A DNA stretch of 64,000 nt from Kitasatospora cinereorecta (lineage in GTDB: Bacteria; Actinomycetota; Actinomycetes; Streptomycetales; Streptomycetaceae): NCBI RefSeq assembly GCF_024172095.1, contig NZ_JAMZDX010000002.1, forward strand, positions 1 to 64,000, read 5' to 3'. The notes beneath the pieces are model-generated. The model ran no database searches. It was given only the letters and a program-made list of their open reading frames with translations, and was not told where the DNA came from. Shown here in pieces: positions 49,246 to 57,287 of this stretch. The first letter of the stretch is position 1, and each line of letters opens with the position of its first letter. The position numbers and the translations under genes were made by a program.

Positions 49246-49965
49246 CTACCGCTGGTCGTCCGTGCCGGCCCCGGCTGTCGCGAGCGGCGTGCCGAGAGTG
49301 CCCGGTAGGCCGGCCCCGGCGAGGAAGGGCCGGCGCGACAGCACCACCCACTCCACCAGCACGAGGTGGAAGGCGAGCGATCCCCACAGGCCGATGTTGA
49401 GGAACGTGACATGGCTGTGATAGCTCGTCAGCGAGTAGGCGGTGGGATTGATCCAGTGCATGAGGAAGAGGTTGGCGAAGGCGAACGGCCGTGCGGTGAC
49501 GATGACCGTGGTCAACGCGACGTTGCGCAGCATCCACCGCCGGTGGTCCTGGTACCGGCGCTTGACCGCCGCGGTCCAGCCGAGCACGCCGGTGAACAGC
49601 CACAGCGTGTCGATGGTGAGCAGGGCCAGTCGGATGGACTGCCCGCCGGTGTCCAGCACCGCGGTCGGAATGGCCAGCAGGCCGGCGGGGAACACCCCGG
49701 CCATCAGGTAGACGCGGCCCAGGGAGCGGTGCAGCTTCGGGCGGCGCGCCCGCAGCCTGGGCCAGACCTGCACCCAGGCCAGGGAAACCGCCACCACCCC
49801 GGTGAACACGTGGGCGACGATCAGCGGGTACTGCACGGGGGAGCGGGGCGGGAAGATCCTGGCGTGCGCCTGATTGAAGCTCAGGTAGGGGTCGGCGCCG
49901 TACAGCGCGAAGCCGATGCAGTACAGGGCGAACAGCGCCACCCACCACTGCCGGCGGGCGGTCAC
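49246..49965 (-). CDS. DUF2306 membrane protein
   Basis: A 239-residue integral membrane protein with about six to seven helices, such as WWVALFALYCIGFALYG and LIVAHVFTGVVAVSLAWVQVW. RPKLHRSLGRVYLMAG and RRYQDHRRWMLRNVALT are the DUF2306 signatures; this family has conserved His and may bind haem, as inferred for relatives. Role in the locus unknown. The GTG at 49965 overlaps the AhpD-like stop by 4 nt (GTGA), so the pair is translationally coupled. Confidence 0.78.
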   Translation of the reverse strand: MTARRQWWVALFALYCIGFALYGADPYLSFNQAHARIFPPRSPVQYPLIVAHVFTGVVAVSLAWVQVWPRLRARRPKLHRSLGRVYLMAGVFPAGLLAIPTAVLDTGGQSIRLALLTIDTLWLFTGVLGWTAAVKRRYQDHRRWMLRNVALTTVIVTARPFAFANLFLMHWINPTAYSLTSYHSHVTFLNIGLWGSLAFHLVLVEWVVLSRRPFLAGAGLPGTLGTPLATAGAGTDDQR

Positions 49966-50546
49966 GACGCCCCGCTCGAGGGGTCGGCCGCCTGTCGGGG
50001 GTAGCCGCCGAGGGTGCGGTAGTCGCTGCTGAGCAGGGTCTCGGCGAGACTCTCGTAGACGGCCGGGTCGTCCGGGACGGAGGTGGCCAGCCCGCTGACG
50101 TAGCGATTGAACATGCAGAAGGCCGCGGCCACCAGCACGGTGTCGTGGATCTCGACATCGTCGGCGCCGGCCGCTCGGGCCCGGTCGACGTGCTCGGGCT
50201 TCACGGCCTTGCCGCCCTCGGTGACGACGGCGGCGAGCTGGAGCAGGCTCTTCAGCTTCTCGGGAACGGGGGCGCTCTCCGGGTCGCGGCAGACCGCGTC
50301 CACCAGGTCTCGGCCGCCCGGCAGCTGGGCTGCGGCGAACGCGCCGTGCGCGCGCTTCGACCACTGGCAGTCGTTGCGGGAGGAGACCAGGGCGACGATC
50401 AGTTCGCGTTCACCCGGGGTGAGCGGGCTCGCCTCGCGCAGCAGTACCTCGGCCAGGTCGAGGAGGGGCCGGGCCGGGCCGGGCCGGAAGGCGAGTAACC
50501 CGCCTATGCCGGGCCGCTGCGAGTCCTCGAGCTGTATGTGGGGCAT
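49962..50546 (-). CDS. AhpD/carboxymuconolactone-decarboxylase-family protein lacking one redox Cys
   Basis: A 194-residue alpha-helical AhpD/CMD-fold protein. The active-site region reads SSRNDCQWSKRAHG: the first Cys and the His of the CxxCxxxH redox motif are kept, but the second Cys is Ser, so disulfide peroxidase chemistry as in AhpD is unlikely. That leaves a decarboxylase-like or binding role. It is followed by the coupled DUF2306 gene. It is one of three AhpD-like proteins within 6.5 kb; the others keep CPYC and CPFC. ATG at 50546 after AAAGGA. Confidence 0.8.
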   Translation of the reverse strand: MPHIQLEDSQRPGIGGLLAFRPGPARPLLDLAEVLLREASPLTPGERELIVALVSSRNDCQWSKRAHGAFAAAQLPGGRDLVDAVCRDPESAPVPEKLKSLLQLAAVVTEGGKAVKPEHVDRARAAGADDVEIHDTVLVAAAFCMFNRYVSGLATSVPDDPAVYESLAETLLSSDYRTLGGYPRQAADPSSGAS

Positions 50547-50652
50547 GCGGTGTCCTTTGCGGTTCGTCAGATGCGGCCATGTGGGGTGGTCGGCCGTGGC
50601 GGGCCGTCACAGGGGTGCGACGGCCCGCCACGGGTCGGTGCGGGGGGACGGG

Positions 50653-52080
50653 TCAGCGGGCGTCCGCAGCGGCCTCGGGGGCCGCCGCCGGTGCGGCCGC
50701 GGGTGCGGCGGCCGGCTTCGGCCGGGGCAGCCGGAGGGCGGGCAGGGCTGTCGCCGCGGAGAGCACGGCCAGGACGATCCAGGCGGTGCGGAACGCGTCG
50801 AGGTGTCCGGCCGGGGTGCTCGGGGTGCCCATGACCGCGACCAGGAGGGCGACCCCGACCGTGAGGCCGATCTGACGGATCATGTTGACCAGGCCCGAGC
50901 CGGTGGCGAACCGCTGCGGGGGCAGGGAGGAGACCGCCACACCGGTCAGGGTGGGCGTCACCATGCCCACGCCGACGCCGGTCAGTGCCATCCCGCCGAG
51001 CATGCCGCCGACGTAGTCCGGTTCCACAGTCATCGCCGAGGCCCACCAGACCAGGCCCGCGGCGAAGGCGAGCGAGCCGGCCACCACGATCCGGCCGGGG
51101 CCGAAGCGCGGGATGAGCCGGGCCGCCACCTGCGACCAGATCGGCACCAGGGCGGGGCCGGGCAGCAGCGACAGACCGCTCTGCATCGGGGACCAGTGCC
51201 AGACGTTCTGCACCCACAGCACCGCCGAGAGCAGCATGCCGCCGAGCCCGACACCGAAGACCAGCGTGGAGGCGGTGGCGATGGCGAAAGCGGGGCTGCG
51301 CAGCAGTCCGACCTCGAAGACAGGGCTGGGGTGCTTGGCCGAGCGGCCGAGGAAGGCGGCGACCAGCACCGCCGCGGCGACCAGCAGGCCGATCACCCGG
51401 ATCGAGTGCCAGCCCCAGTCACCGCTTTTCACCAGGGCCAGGGTCAGGGCGACGATGCCGGCGGTGAGCAGCAGGGACCCGGCCGCGTCCGGGGCGGGGC
51501 CGCCGTCGCCCTCGGTGCGCGGCAGCAGCAGCGCGCCGGCGATCAGCGTGGCGAGGCCGATCGGCAGGTTGATGACGAACACCCAGCGCCAGGACAGGTC
51601 GACCAGCGGTCCGGCCACGATCGGCGCCACGGTGACCGCGGCGCTGCCCACCACGGCCCAGATCCGGACCGCGCCGAAGCGCTTCGCCGGCGGGTACGCG
51701 CCGAGTACCAGGCCCAGCGAGGTGGGGAGCAGCAGCGCCGCACCGATGGCCTGGACGACCCGGAAACCGACCAGCATCGGGACGCTGGTCGAAGCCGCGC
51801 AGGCGGCGGAAGCAGCTACGAACACCCCGACGCCGAGCAGGAATCCGCCCTTGCGGCTGATCTTGTCGGAGAGCCGGCCGGCCACCACGAGCAGGGCTGC
51901 GAAGACGATCGCGTAGGCGTTGAGGATCCAGCTGAGATCGCCGAGGTTGTGCGGCTTCAGGTCGGCAGCCACCGACGGGAGCGCGACGTTCACCACGAAG
52001 AGGTCGAGGTTGGAGAGCACCAGCCCCGCCGACACGATCACGAGCACGATCGATGGCCTGCGAGCCACCTCTTGTTGCAT
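50653..52080 (-). CDS. MFS exporter, DHA2 (14-TM) family
   Basis: A 475-residue DHA2 drug exporter with ~14 helices; the first is SAGLVLSNLDLFVVNVALPSV and the loop 2-3 motif is GRLSDKISRKGGFLLG. A ~25-residue Ala/Pro-rich tail closes it. It is divergent from an HxlR regulator with palindromic sites between them, the usual layout for an inducible efflux gene. It is the best candidate in this locus for exporting a toxic product, though enediyne export by it is inference. ATG at 52080 with AAGGAG upstream. Confidence 0.87.
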   Translation of the reverse strand: MQQEVARRPSIVLVIVSAGLVLSNLDLFVVNVALPSVAADLKPHNLGDLSWILNAYAIVFAALLVVAGRLSDKISRKGGFLLGVGVFVAASAACAASTSVPMLVGFRVVQAIGAALLLPTSLGLVLGAYPPAKRFGAVRIWAVVGSAAVTVAPIVAGPLVDLSWRWVFVINLPIGLATLIAGALLLPRTEGDGGPAPDAAGSLLLTAGIVALTLALVKSGDWGWHSIRVIGLLVAAAVLVAAFLGRSAKHPSPVFEVGLLRSPAFAIATASTLVFGVGLGGMLLSAVLWVQNVWHWSPMQSGLSLLPGPALVPIWSQVAARLIPRFGPGRIVVAGSLAFAAGLVWWASAMTVEPDYVGGMLGGMALTGVGVGMVTPTLTGVAVSSLPPQRFATGSGLVNMIRQIGLTVGVALLVAVMGTPSTPAGHLDAFRTAWIVLAVLSAATALPALRLPRPKPAAAPAAAPAAAPEAAADAR

Positions 52081-52125
52081 GGAATCACTCCTTGCAGGTC
52101 CAGGAGCGCATGCCGGGGCAGGCTC

Positions 52126-52180
52126 CTTGCATGATGCAAGGACGTTACCGTCAGCCACATGCGTGATGCAAGTGATGCAG
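52126..52180. promoter_or_regulatory. HxlR operator region
   Basis: CTTGCATGATGCAAG (52126-52140) is a perfect 7-1-7 palindrome. About 25 bp further, at 52164-52180, the TGATGCA half repeats twice in direct orientation. The whole lies between the divergent MFS (52080) and HxlR (52195) starts, so the HxlR-family protein probably binds here to repress both. Confidence 0.75.
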
Positions 52181-52194
52181 GGTAGATTGAGGGC

Positions 52195-52680
52195 ATGCTC
52201 GGTCGGACGTACGAAGGACAGAACTGTTCGGCGGCCCGCGCGCTGGAGGTCGTCGGCGAGCGGTGGAGCCTGCTGATCATCCGGGACGCCATGTTCAAGG
52301 GGGTCACCCGCTTCGGTGACTTCCAGCAGCGGCTCGGGGTGGCGACCAATATCCTCAAGGCCCGGCTCGACGCCTTCGTCGAGGCCGGATTGATGGAGCG
52401 TCGCCACCTCTCGGGGCACCCCAAACACTTCGCATACGTTCTCACCGACAAGGGGTTGGACCTCCAGCCCGTCATCATGGCGCTCACCGCCTGGGGCGAC
52501 CGCTGGGACGCGCCGGACGGCCCGCCGGTCCACTACCGGCACACCGCCTGCGGTGACACGGTGCACCTGGAGACCCGCTGTGCCGGCTGCGGCGAGGTGC
52601 ACAGCGCGACCGAGGTGGTCACCCGTCCGGGCGCGGCGGGTCCGGGGCGGGGCGAACCCCGTTCGGACAGGGCAATTTAG
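52195..52680 (+). CDS. HxlR-family winged-helix regulator
   Basis: A 161-residue transcription regulator with the HxlR winged helix at residues ~8 to 105. CSAARALEVVGERWSLLIIRDAMF and GVTRFGDFQQRLGVATNILKARLDAFVEAGLM, read in parts, are typical. A short Cys-containing tail (CGDTVHLETRCAGCG) could bind a metal or sense redox state. It is divergent from the DHA2 exporter and likely senses its substrate. ATG at 52195. Confidence 0.87.
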   Translation: MLGRTYEGQNCSAARALEVVGERWSLLIIRDAMFKGVTRFGDFQQRLGVATNILKARLDAFVEAGLMERRHLSGHPKHFAYVLTDKGLDLQPVIMALTAWGDRWDAPDGPPVHYRHTACGDTVHLETRCAGCGEVHSATEVVTRPGAAGPGRGEPRSDRAI

Positions 52681-52824
52681 GAGATACGGCGATCTGTGTT
52701 GCCCTGGAAGCATCGTGGGGACGGCGTTTCCGGTATCTGACCTGCCCTGTTTCCTCTGTGGCGGGTGGTGACGCCTGTTCAGCGATTCAGGATGAATTCC
52801 GTCCAGGGTGAAGGAGCCGATTTC

Positions 52825-53442
52825 ATGGGTAACCAGGTTCCGGGCGTACGCGTCCCGCTGATCGACGAGGCCGAGGCGGCGGGCAGGACCGCCGAACTCT
52901 ACGACCTGATCAAGAGCCGCACCGGACTGCCGTTCGTGCCCGACATGTTCCGGCTGATGTCCAGCCGACCGGATCTGATGGAGGTGCTGATCACCGGCTA
53001 CGGCGGTGTGTTCCTCGGGGAGGCCGCCGTCCTGCCCCGCGCGACCCGGGAGATGATCTCGGCCTGGAGCTCCAAGGTGAACGGCTGCCCGTACTGCGTG
53101 GGAACGCACAACTGGTTCCTGTCGCAGTTCGGCGGCAGCGAGGAGCTCACCCGGGCGATCGCCACCGCCAACAAGCCGAGCGAACTGCCCATCGACGCCA
53201 GGACGTTGGCGCTGATGGAGCTGGTGACCCAGGTGTGCACCGGCGCGCACCGGATCACCGACGAGGACTGGGACCGGGTCGCCGAGGCCGGCTGGTCCAA
53301 CGAGGAGATGCTGGAGGCGGTCTTCACCGCCGGCCTGTTCGCCTTCATCAACCGCCTGGTGGACGGCTTCGGCCTGGGCACCACGGTGACCCGCAGCCGG
53401 ATCTCCCGGCAGTCGGACGGTGACGAGGGGACGGCCGCCTGA
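52825..53442 (+). CDS. AhpD-like CMD-family protein with intact CxxC motif
   Basis: A 205-residue CMD/AhpD-fold protein. The redox motif GCPYCVGTH (Cys-x2-Cys-x3-His) is intact, so disulfide/peroxidase activity is possible. The N-terminal RVPLIDEAEAAGRTAELYDLI and the long helix pattern fit the family. It is the first gene of a rightward group, and its stop shares one base with the next gene's ATG, so it is coupled to the SDR. AAGGAG precedes the ATG at 52825. Confidence 0.82.
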   Translation: MGNQVPGVRVPLIDEAEAAGRTAELYDLIKSRTGLPFVPDMFRLMSSRPDLMEVLITGYGGVFLGEAAVLPRATREMISAWSSKVNGCPYCVGTHNWFLSQFGGSEELTRAIATANKPSELPIDARTLALMELVTQVCTGAHRITDEDWDRVAEAGWSNEEMLEAVFTAGLFAFINRLVDGFGLGTTVTRSRISRQSDGDEGTAA

Positions 53443-54317
53443 TGGCCGCGTCCCGGGCGATCCTGCTGACCGGTGCCTCCTCCGGCACCGGGATGTCCTC
53501 CGGGACCGGGCAGGCCGCGGCGCTGCGACTGCACCGCGCGGGATGGCCGGTGTACGCGACCGGGCGCAACCTCGACGCACTCGCCCCGCTGGCCGCCGAG
53601 GGCATCCAGGTGCTGTACCTGGACGTCAACGACGAGCAGTCGATGGTGGACGCGATCGAGAAGATCACCGCCGAGCACGGCGGGGTCGGCACCCTCATCA
53701 ACAACGCCGCGTACAGCCTCAACGGCACCATCGGCGAGACACCGATGGACGAGGTGCGCAAGCAGTTCGAGACCAACGTCTTCGGACTGTCCCGGCTCAC
53801 CCAGCTGGTGCTGCCCGGGATGCGCGCCCAGGGCCAGGGCCGAGTGGTGATCATGTCCTCGATCTTCGGACAGTTCGCCACCCCGGGCCGCGGCTACTAC
53901 CAGGCCACCAAGCACGCCCTGGAGGCGATCGGCGACTCGCTGCGGCACGAGGTGGCGCGGTTCAACATCAAGGTCGTGCTGATCGAGCCCTCGCCGGTGC
54001 TCGGCGGCTTCGTGCCGATGAGCGTCGCCGACCTGGGCATGACCGGCCAGGAGCGGAACGGCCTGTACGACGAGTTCTGGGAGTACTTCGTCGACTGGCA
54101 CGGCGCCTACCGGGAGACCGAACACCCCACGGGCCGTGGCCGGATGGCGGTGCGGGCCGAGGGCGTGGCCAAGGTCATCGAGAAGGCGGTGACCAGCGAC
54201 AACCCGCGGATCCGGTACCGGATCGGGGTGCCCTCGCGGCTGCTGCCGCGGATGCGCTGGACGATCGGCGACCGGATGTTCGAGAAGTTCGTGCGGTTCT
54301 TCTTCCCGATCCCCTGA
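53442..54317 (+). CDS. short-chain dehydrogenase/reductase with a duplicated cofactor loop
   Basis: A 291-residue SDR. The NAD(P)-binding loop reads TGASSGTGMSSGTGQ: an 18-nt tandem duplication (53478-53495 and 53496-53513) adds six residues in frame inside the TGxxxGxG turn. Elsewhere it is normal: NNAAYSL, catalytic Ser in IMSSIFG, YYQATK. The extra residues may alter or abolish cofactor binding. It overlaps the AhpD-like stop by one base and probably acts in the same pathway. Substrate unknown. Confidence 0.85.
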   Translation: MAASRAILLTGASSGTGMSSGTGQAAALRLHRAGWPVYATGRNLDALAPLAAEGIQVLYLDVNDEQSMVDAIEKITAEHGGVGTLINNAAYSLNGTIGETPMDEVRKQFETNVFGLSRLTQLVLPGMRAQGQGRVVIMSSIFGQFATPGRGYYQATKHALEAIGDSLRHEVARFNIKVVLIEPSPVLGGFVPMSVADLGMTGQERNGLYDEFWEYFVDWHGAYRETEHPTGRGRMAVRAEGVAKVIEKAVTSDNPRIRYRIGVPSRLLPRMRWTIGDRMFEKFVRFFFPIP

Positions 54318-54363
54318 GCGTCGGCCTCCCGAGACCCGACCCCTCGAGACCCTAAGGAACGGT

Positions 54364-55152
54364 GTGACCACGCAGTTCGAAGCCCCGAGCCTGGCCCGGG
54401 CGGTCGACTACCTGCTCGGCGGCGAGGCCCACGGCCCCGCCGACCGGCAGGCGGCCGACCGGGCCCGCGCCGCCTGGCCGACGGGCGACCTGCGGACCGA
54501 GCTCGCCACCGGCCGGGCGGTGCTCGGCCGGATGGTGGCCCACCTGCTGGGCGAGCTGGGCATCCGCCAGTTGCTCGACATCGGCGCAGGCCTGCCGACC
54601 GCCGGCAACACCCACCAGGTCGCCGCCCGGGTGGCACCCGGCACCCGGGTGGTCTACGTGGACCGCGATCCGGAGGTGGTGGAGTACTCCCGGCGGCTGC
54701 TCAAACAGCAACCGAAGTCTCCCACCGTCTACGTCCGCGGCGAACTGGACGACCCGGACCGGATCCTGCGGGACGCGGCCGCCACGCTGGACCTGTCCCA
54801 GCCGATCGGCCTGGTCCTGTTCGGGGTACTGGACCAGGTGCACAGCGCGGAGGACCCGGCCTGCATGGTCAAGTCCCTGTTGGACGCGGTCCCTTCGCAC
54901 AGCTGCGTGGCCTTCGGCCACCTGGCCGCGCACGTTCGGCAGCAGGAGATGGACCTCGCGTACGAGTGCCTGCTGCCGGACTGGCGCGACCAGGTGGTGC
55001 GACGGAACCGGGCCGAGGCCGCGGCCCTGCTCGACGGCGACCTCGAACTGCTGCCACCGGGCGTGGTCGGGCTCCCCGACTGGCGCCCGGTGGCGGAGAC
55101 CGGCCCGGCCGGACCGCCCACCATGTGGTGCGCGGTGGCCCGCAAGCCCTGA
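54364..55152 (+). CDS. SAM-dependent methyltransferase-like protein (DUF574/Methyltransf_19)
   Basis: A 262-residue protein of the actinobacterial S-adenosylmethionine methyltransferase-like DUF574 group. APSLARAVDYLLGGEAHG at the N-terminus, the SAM-type glycine loop LLDIGAGLPTAGNTHQVA, and VVYVDRDPEVVEYSR are the hallmarks. Many copies occur per Streptomyces genome, mostly of unknown function, so membership in the enediyne pathway is only suggested by place. GTG at 54364 after AAGGAAC; 46 bp after the SDR. Confidence 0.82.
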   Translation: MTTQFEAPSLARAVDYLLGGEAHGPADRQAADRARAAWPTGDLRTELATGRAVLGRMVAHLLGELGIRQLLDIGAGLPTAGNTHQVAARVAPGTRVVYVDRDPEVVEYSRRLLKQQPKSPTVYVRGELDDPDRILRDAAATLDLSQPIGLVLFGVLDQVHSAEDPACMVKSLLDAVPSHSCVAFGHLAAHVRQQEMDLAYECLLPDWRDQVVRRNRAEAAALLDGDLELLPPGVVGLPDWRPVAETGPAGPPTMWCAVARKP

Positions 55153-55192
55153 ACCAACCCTTTGGCGGAACCAGAGAATTCGGGAAGGCAGC

Positions 55193-56263
55193 ATGCGTAC
55201 GAGGCTCGTCCGGTCCACCCTCCGGGGACTCTCCCTGGTCCAGGTGCGCCACGTGAAGCCGGTCGCCTACGACCGCGCCCGCGGTGGCGTCGCCCAGGTC
55301 TACCGCGAACTGGAGCGCGACTTCGGCGTGCTCGCACCCCCGATCGCCCTGCACTCGCCCTCGCCCGACGTGCTGGCCGCCGGCTGGCTGATGCTCCGGG
55401 AGACGCTGCTGGTGCGCGGCGCGGCCTCCCGCGCCATCAAGGAGGCGGTGGCCTCGGCGGTCTCGGCCGGCAACGAGTGCCCGTTCTGCGTCCGGATGCA
55501 CAGCACCATGCTGGGCAGCCTGGTGCACGGCAAGGACGCCACCGCCATCGCCGAGGGCCGGCTCGACGACATCGCCGACCCGCGGATCCGCGCGGTCGCC
55601 GAGTGGACTGCCCGCGGCTCGGTCCGCGACACCGCCGGCGACAACCCGTCGCCCGTCCCGGCCGAGCAACTGCCGGAACTGATCGGCGTCGCGGTCGACC
55701 TGCACTACCTCAACCGGATGGTGAACGTCTTCCTCGGCGGCGTGCCGCTGCCCCCGGGAGCGCCGGAGGGCTCGCTCAAGCCGGTGCTCAAGGTCCTGAT
55801 GTGGCTGCTCCACTCGGCCTCCCGGACCGATCTCGCGGTCGGCACCTCGCTCGCCCTGCTGCCCCCGGCGCCGCTGGCCGAGGACCTCGGCTGGGCCCGC
55901 GGGAACCCGGGCATCTCCGCCGCCTACGCCCGGTCGGCCGCCGCGATCGAGGAGGCCGGCCGCCGCAGCGTGCCGGAGGGCGTCCGCGAGCTGGTGCACT
56001 CCACCCTGGACCACTGGGACGGGCGGCCGCCCGGCCTCGGCCGCGGCTGGGTGGACGACGCGGTGGGCAAGCTGGCACCCGAGGAGCGTCCGGCCGGCCG
56101 GCTCGCCCTGCTCACCGCCCTGGCCTCCTACCAGGTGGACGAGGGCGTGATCGCGGGCTTCCGCGCGGTCTCCCCGGAGGACTCCGCCCTGGTCGACCTC
56201 ACCGCCTGGGCCAGCCTCACCGCCGCGCGGCGGATCGGAGGGTGGTTGCGCAACGCCGACTGA
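55193..56263 (+). CDS. two-domain AhpD/CMD-family protein
   Basis: A 356-residue protein with an AhpD-like N-terminal half. The redox motif NECPFCVRMH (Cys-x2-Cys-x3-His) is intact near residue 100. The C-terminal half (residues ~230 to 350) looks like a second CMD-type helical repeat but has no Cys pair. This is longer than the typical single-domain AhpD. It precedes the right AraC gene by 65 bp. ATG at 55193 follows GGAAGGCAGC. Function unknown; thiol-redox chemistry is possible. Confidence 0.8.
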   Translation: MRTRLVRSTLRGLSLVQVRHVKPVAYDRARGGVAQVYRELERDFGVLAPPIALHSPSPDVLAAGWLMLRETLLVRGAASRAIKEAVASAVSAGNECPFCVRMHSTMLGSLVHGKDATAIAEGRLDDIADPRIRAVAEWTARGSVRDTAGDNPSPVPAEQLPELIGVAVDLHYLNRMVNVFLGGVPLPPGAPEGSLKPVLKVLMWLLHSASRTDLAVGTSLALLPPAPLAEDLGWARGNPGISAAYARSAAAIEEAGRRSVPEGVRELVHSTLDHWDGRPPGLGRGWVDDAVGKLAPEERPAGRLALLTALASYQVDEGVIAGFRAVSPEDSALVDLTAWASLTAARRIGGWLRNAD

Positions 56264-56328
56264 CCGCACGGGCTGCATCTGCTTCTTTGCACGGATTCGG
56301 ACGGATTCGCACGGAATGGAGAGATGTC

Positions 56329-57099
56329 TTGCAAGCCGCTGTCGAGCGCGCGATCGAAACGATGTGGGAACGCTACGAGGAGCCGCTATCGCTGGATGAC
56401 ATTGCCGACACCGCGATCCTGAGCAAGTTCTACTTCTCCCGGGTGTTCCGGACCCTCACCGGGACCTCCCCGGGTCGCTTCCTGTCGGCGATCAGGCTGC
56501 ACAAGGCCAAGATCCTGCTGCTGAAGACCTCGTTGAGCGTCACCGACATCTCCTACCGGGTCGGCTACAACAGCCTGGGCACCTTCACCAGCCGCTTCAC
56601 CCGCAGCGTCGGCCTCTCCCCGGGCCGCTACCGCGCCCTGGCGCGGGCGGGCCTGCAGCGCGACTCGGCCGGCATGCGGGGGGCCGGTTCGGGCTGGCGG
56701 CAGGCGTCGCTGCGCGGCTCGGTCGGCGTGCCCGACCTCGACCTGTCCACCCGGATCTACGTCGGGGCGTTCAGCGACCCGATCGCCCAGGGCGAGCCGG
56801 CCGCCTGCGACGTACTGGACGGGCCGGGGGAGTTCGAGCTGGCCGGCGTGCCGGACGGGGTGTGGCACCTGCGCGCGGCGGTGGTCGCGGTGCGCGACGT
56901 CGACCCGCTGCCGTGGAACCGCCGGCCGCTGTTCATCGGCGCCAGCCAGCCGCTCACCGTCCGGTCCGGCAAGACCGTGGACGTGGACCTGGAGACCCGC
57001 GGCTTCTGCCCGTTCGACCTGCCGATCCTGCTGGCCCTGCCCGAACTGGACAGCTACCAGCTGCCGCAGTACGAGCCCGCCGCGCTGACCCTCGGCTGA
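56329..57099 (+). CDS. AraC-family regulator, right flank of the enediyne locus
   Basis: A 256-residue paralogue of the regulator at 30291-31133: N-terminal AraC HTH (DDIADTAILSKFYFSRVF, DISYRVGYNSLGTFTSRF), then the same ligand-type domain (LSTRIYVGAFSDPIAQGE, FDLPILLALPELDS). Identity is obvious across the whole length. No ATG fits; the TTG at 56329 aligns with the paralogue's ATG (MQxAVERAI), and GGAATGGAGAG at 56313-56323 matches the bases before the other start exactly. No TTA codon was seen here. Two like regulators bounding the cluster suggest joint control. Confidence 0.86.
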   Translation: MQAAVERAIETMWERYEEPLSLDDIADTAILSKFYFSRVFRTLTGTSPGRFLSAIRLHKAKILLLKTSLSVTDISYRVGYNSLGTFTSRFTRSVGLSPGRYRALARAGLQRDSAGMRGAGSGWRQASLRGSVGVPDLDLSTRIYVGAFSDPIAQGEPAACDVLDGPGEFELAGVPDGVWHLRAAVVAVRDVDPLPWNRRPLFIGASQPLTVRSGKTVDVDLETRGFCPFDLPILLALPELDSYQLPQYEPAALTLG

Positions 57100-57203
57100 C
57101 CAGGGGACGGGCCGCGGGTGCAGCAGTCGTCGCGCACCTGCGGTCCGCGCTCGGGGGTGGGGCCGTGGGCGAACCGTCCCTTTTCGGTGGATTGCGCAAG
57201 CGA

Positions 57204-57243
57204 TCTTGACGCCTTCTTGACGCCCTTGACGCCTTCTTGACGG
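57204..57243. repeat. tandem TTGACGCC repeat
   Basis: Four TTGACG units in a row, in the pattern TTGACGCCTTC, TTGACGCCC, TTGACGCCTTC, TTGACGG, end about 45 bp before the GTG at 57288. Each could serve as a -35 box (TTGAC), or the array could bind a regulator. It sits in the 188-bp gap before the permease gene. Confidence 0.55.
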
Positions 57244-57287
57244 CGGCCCGCCCGGTACGTCCGATTCCCGCACCTACGCTCGCGCAT

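Noticed and set aside
48883..49420. Rightward frames of 140-160 codons in the gap after the GMC oxidoreductase
   Set aside because: They cross two terminator hairpins and the antisense of the DUF2306 gene and have no ribosome-binding sites or motifs.
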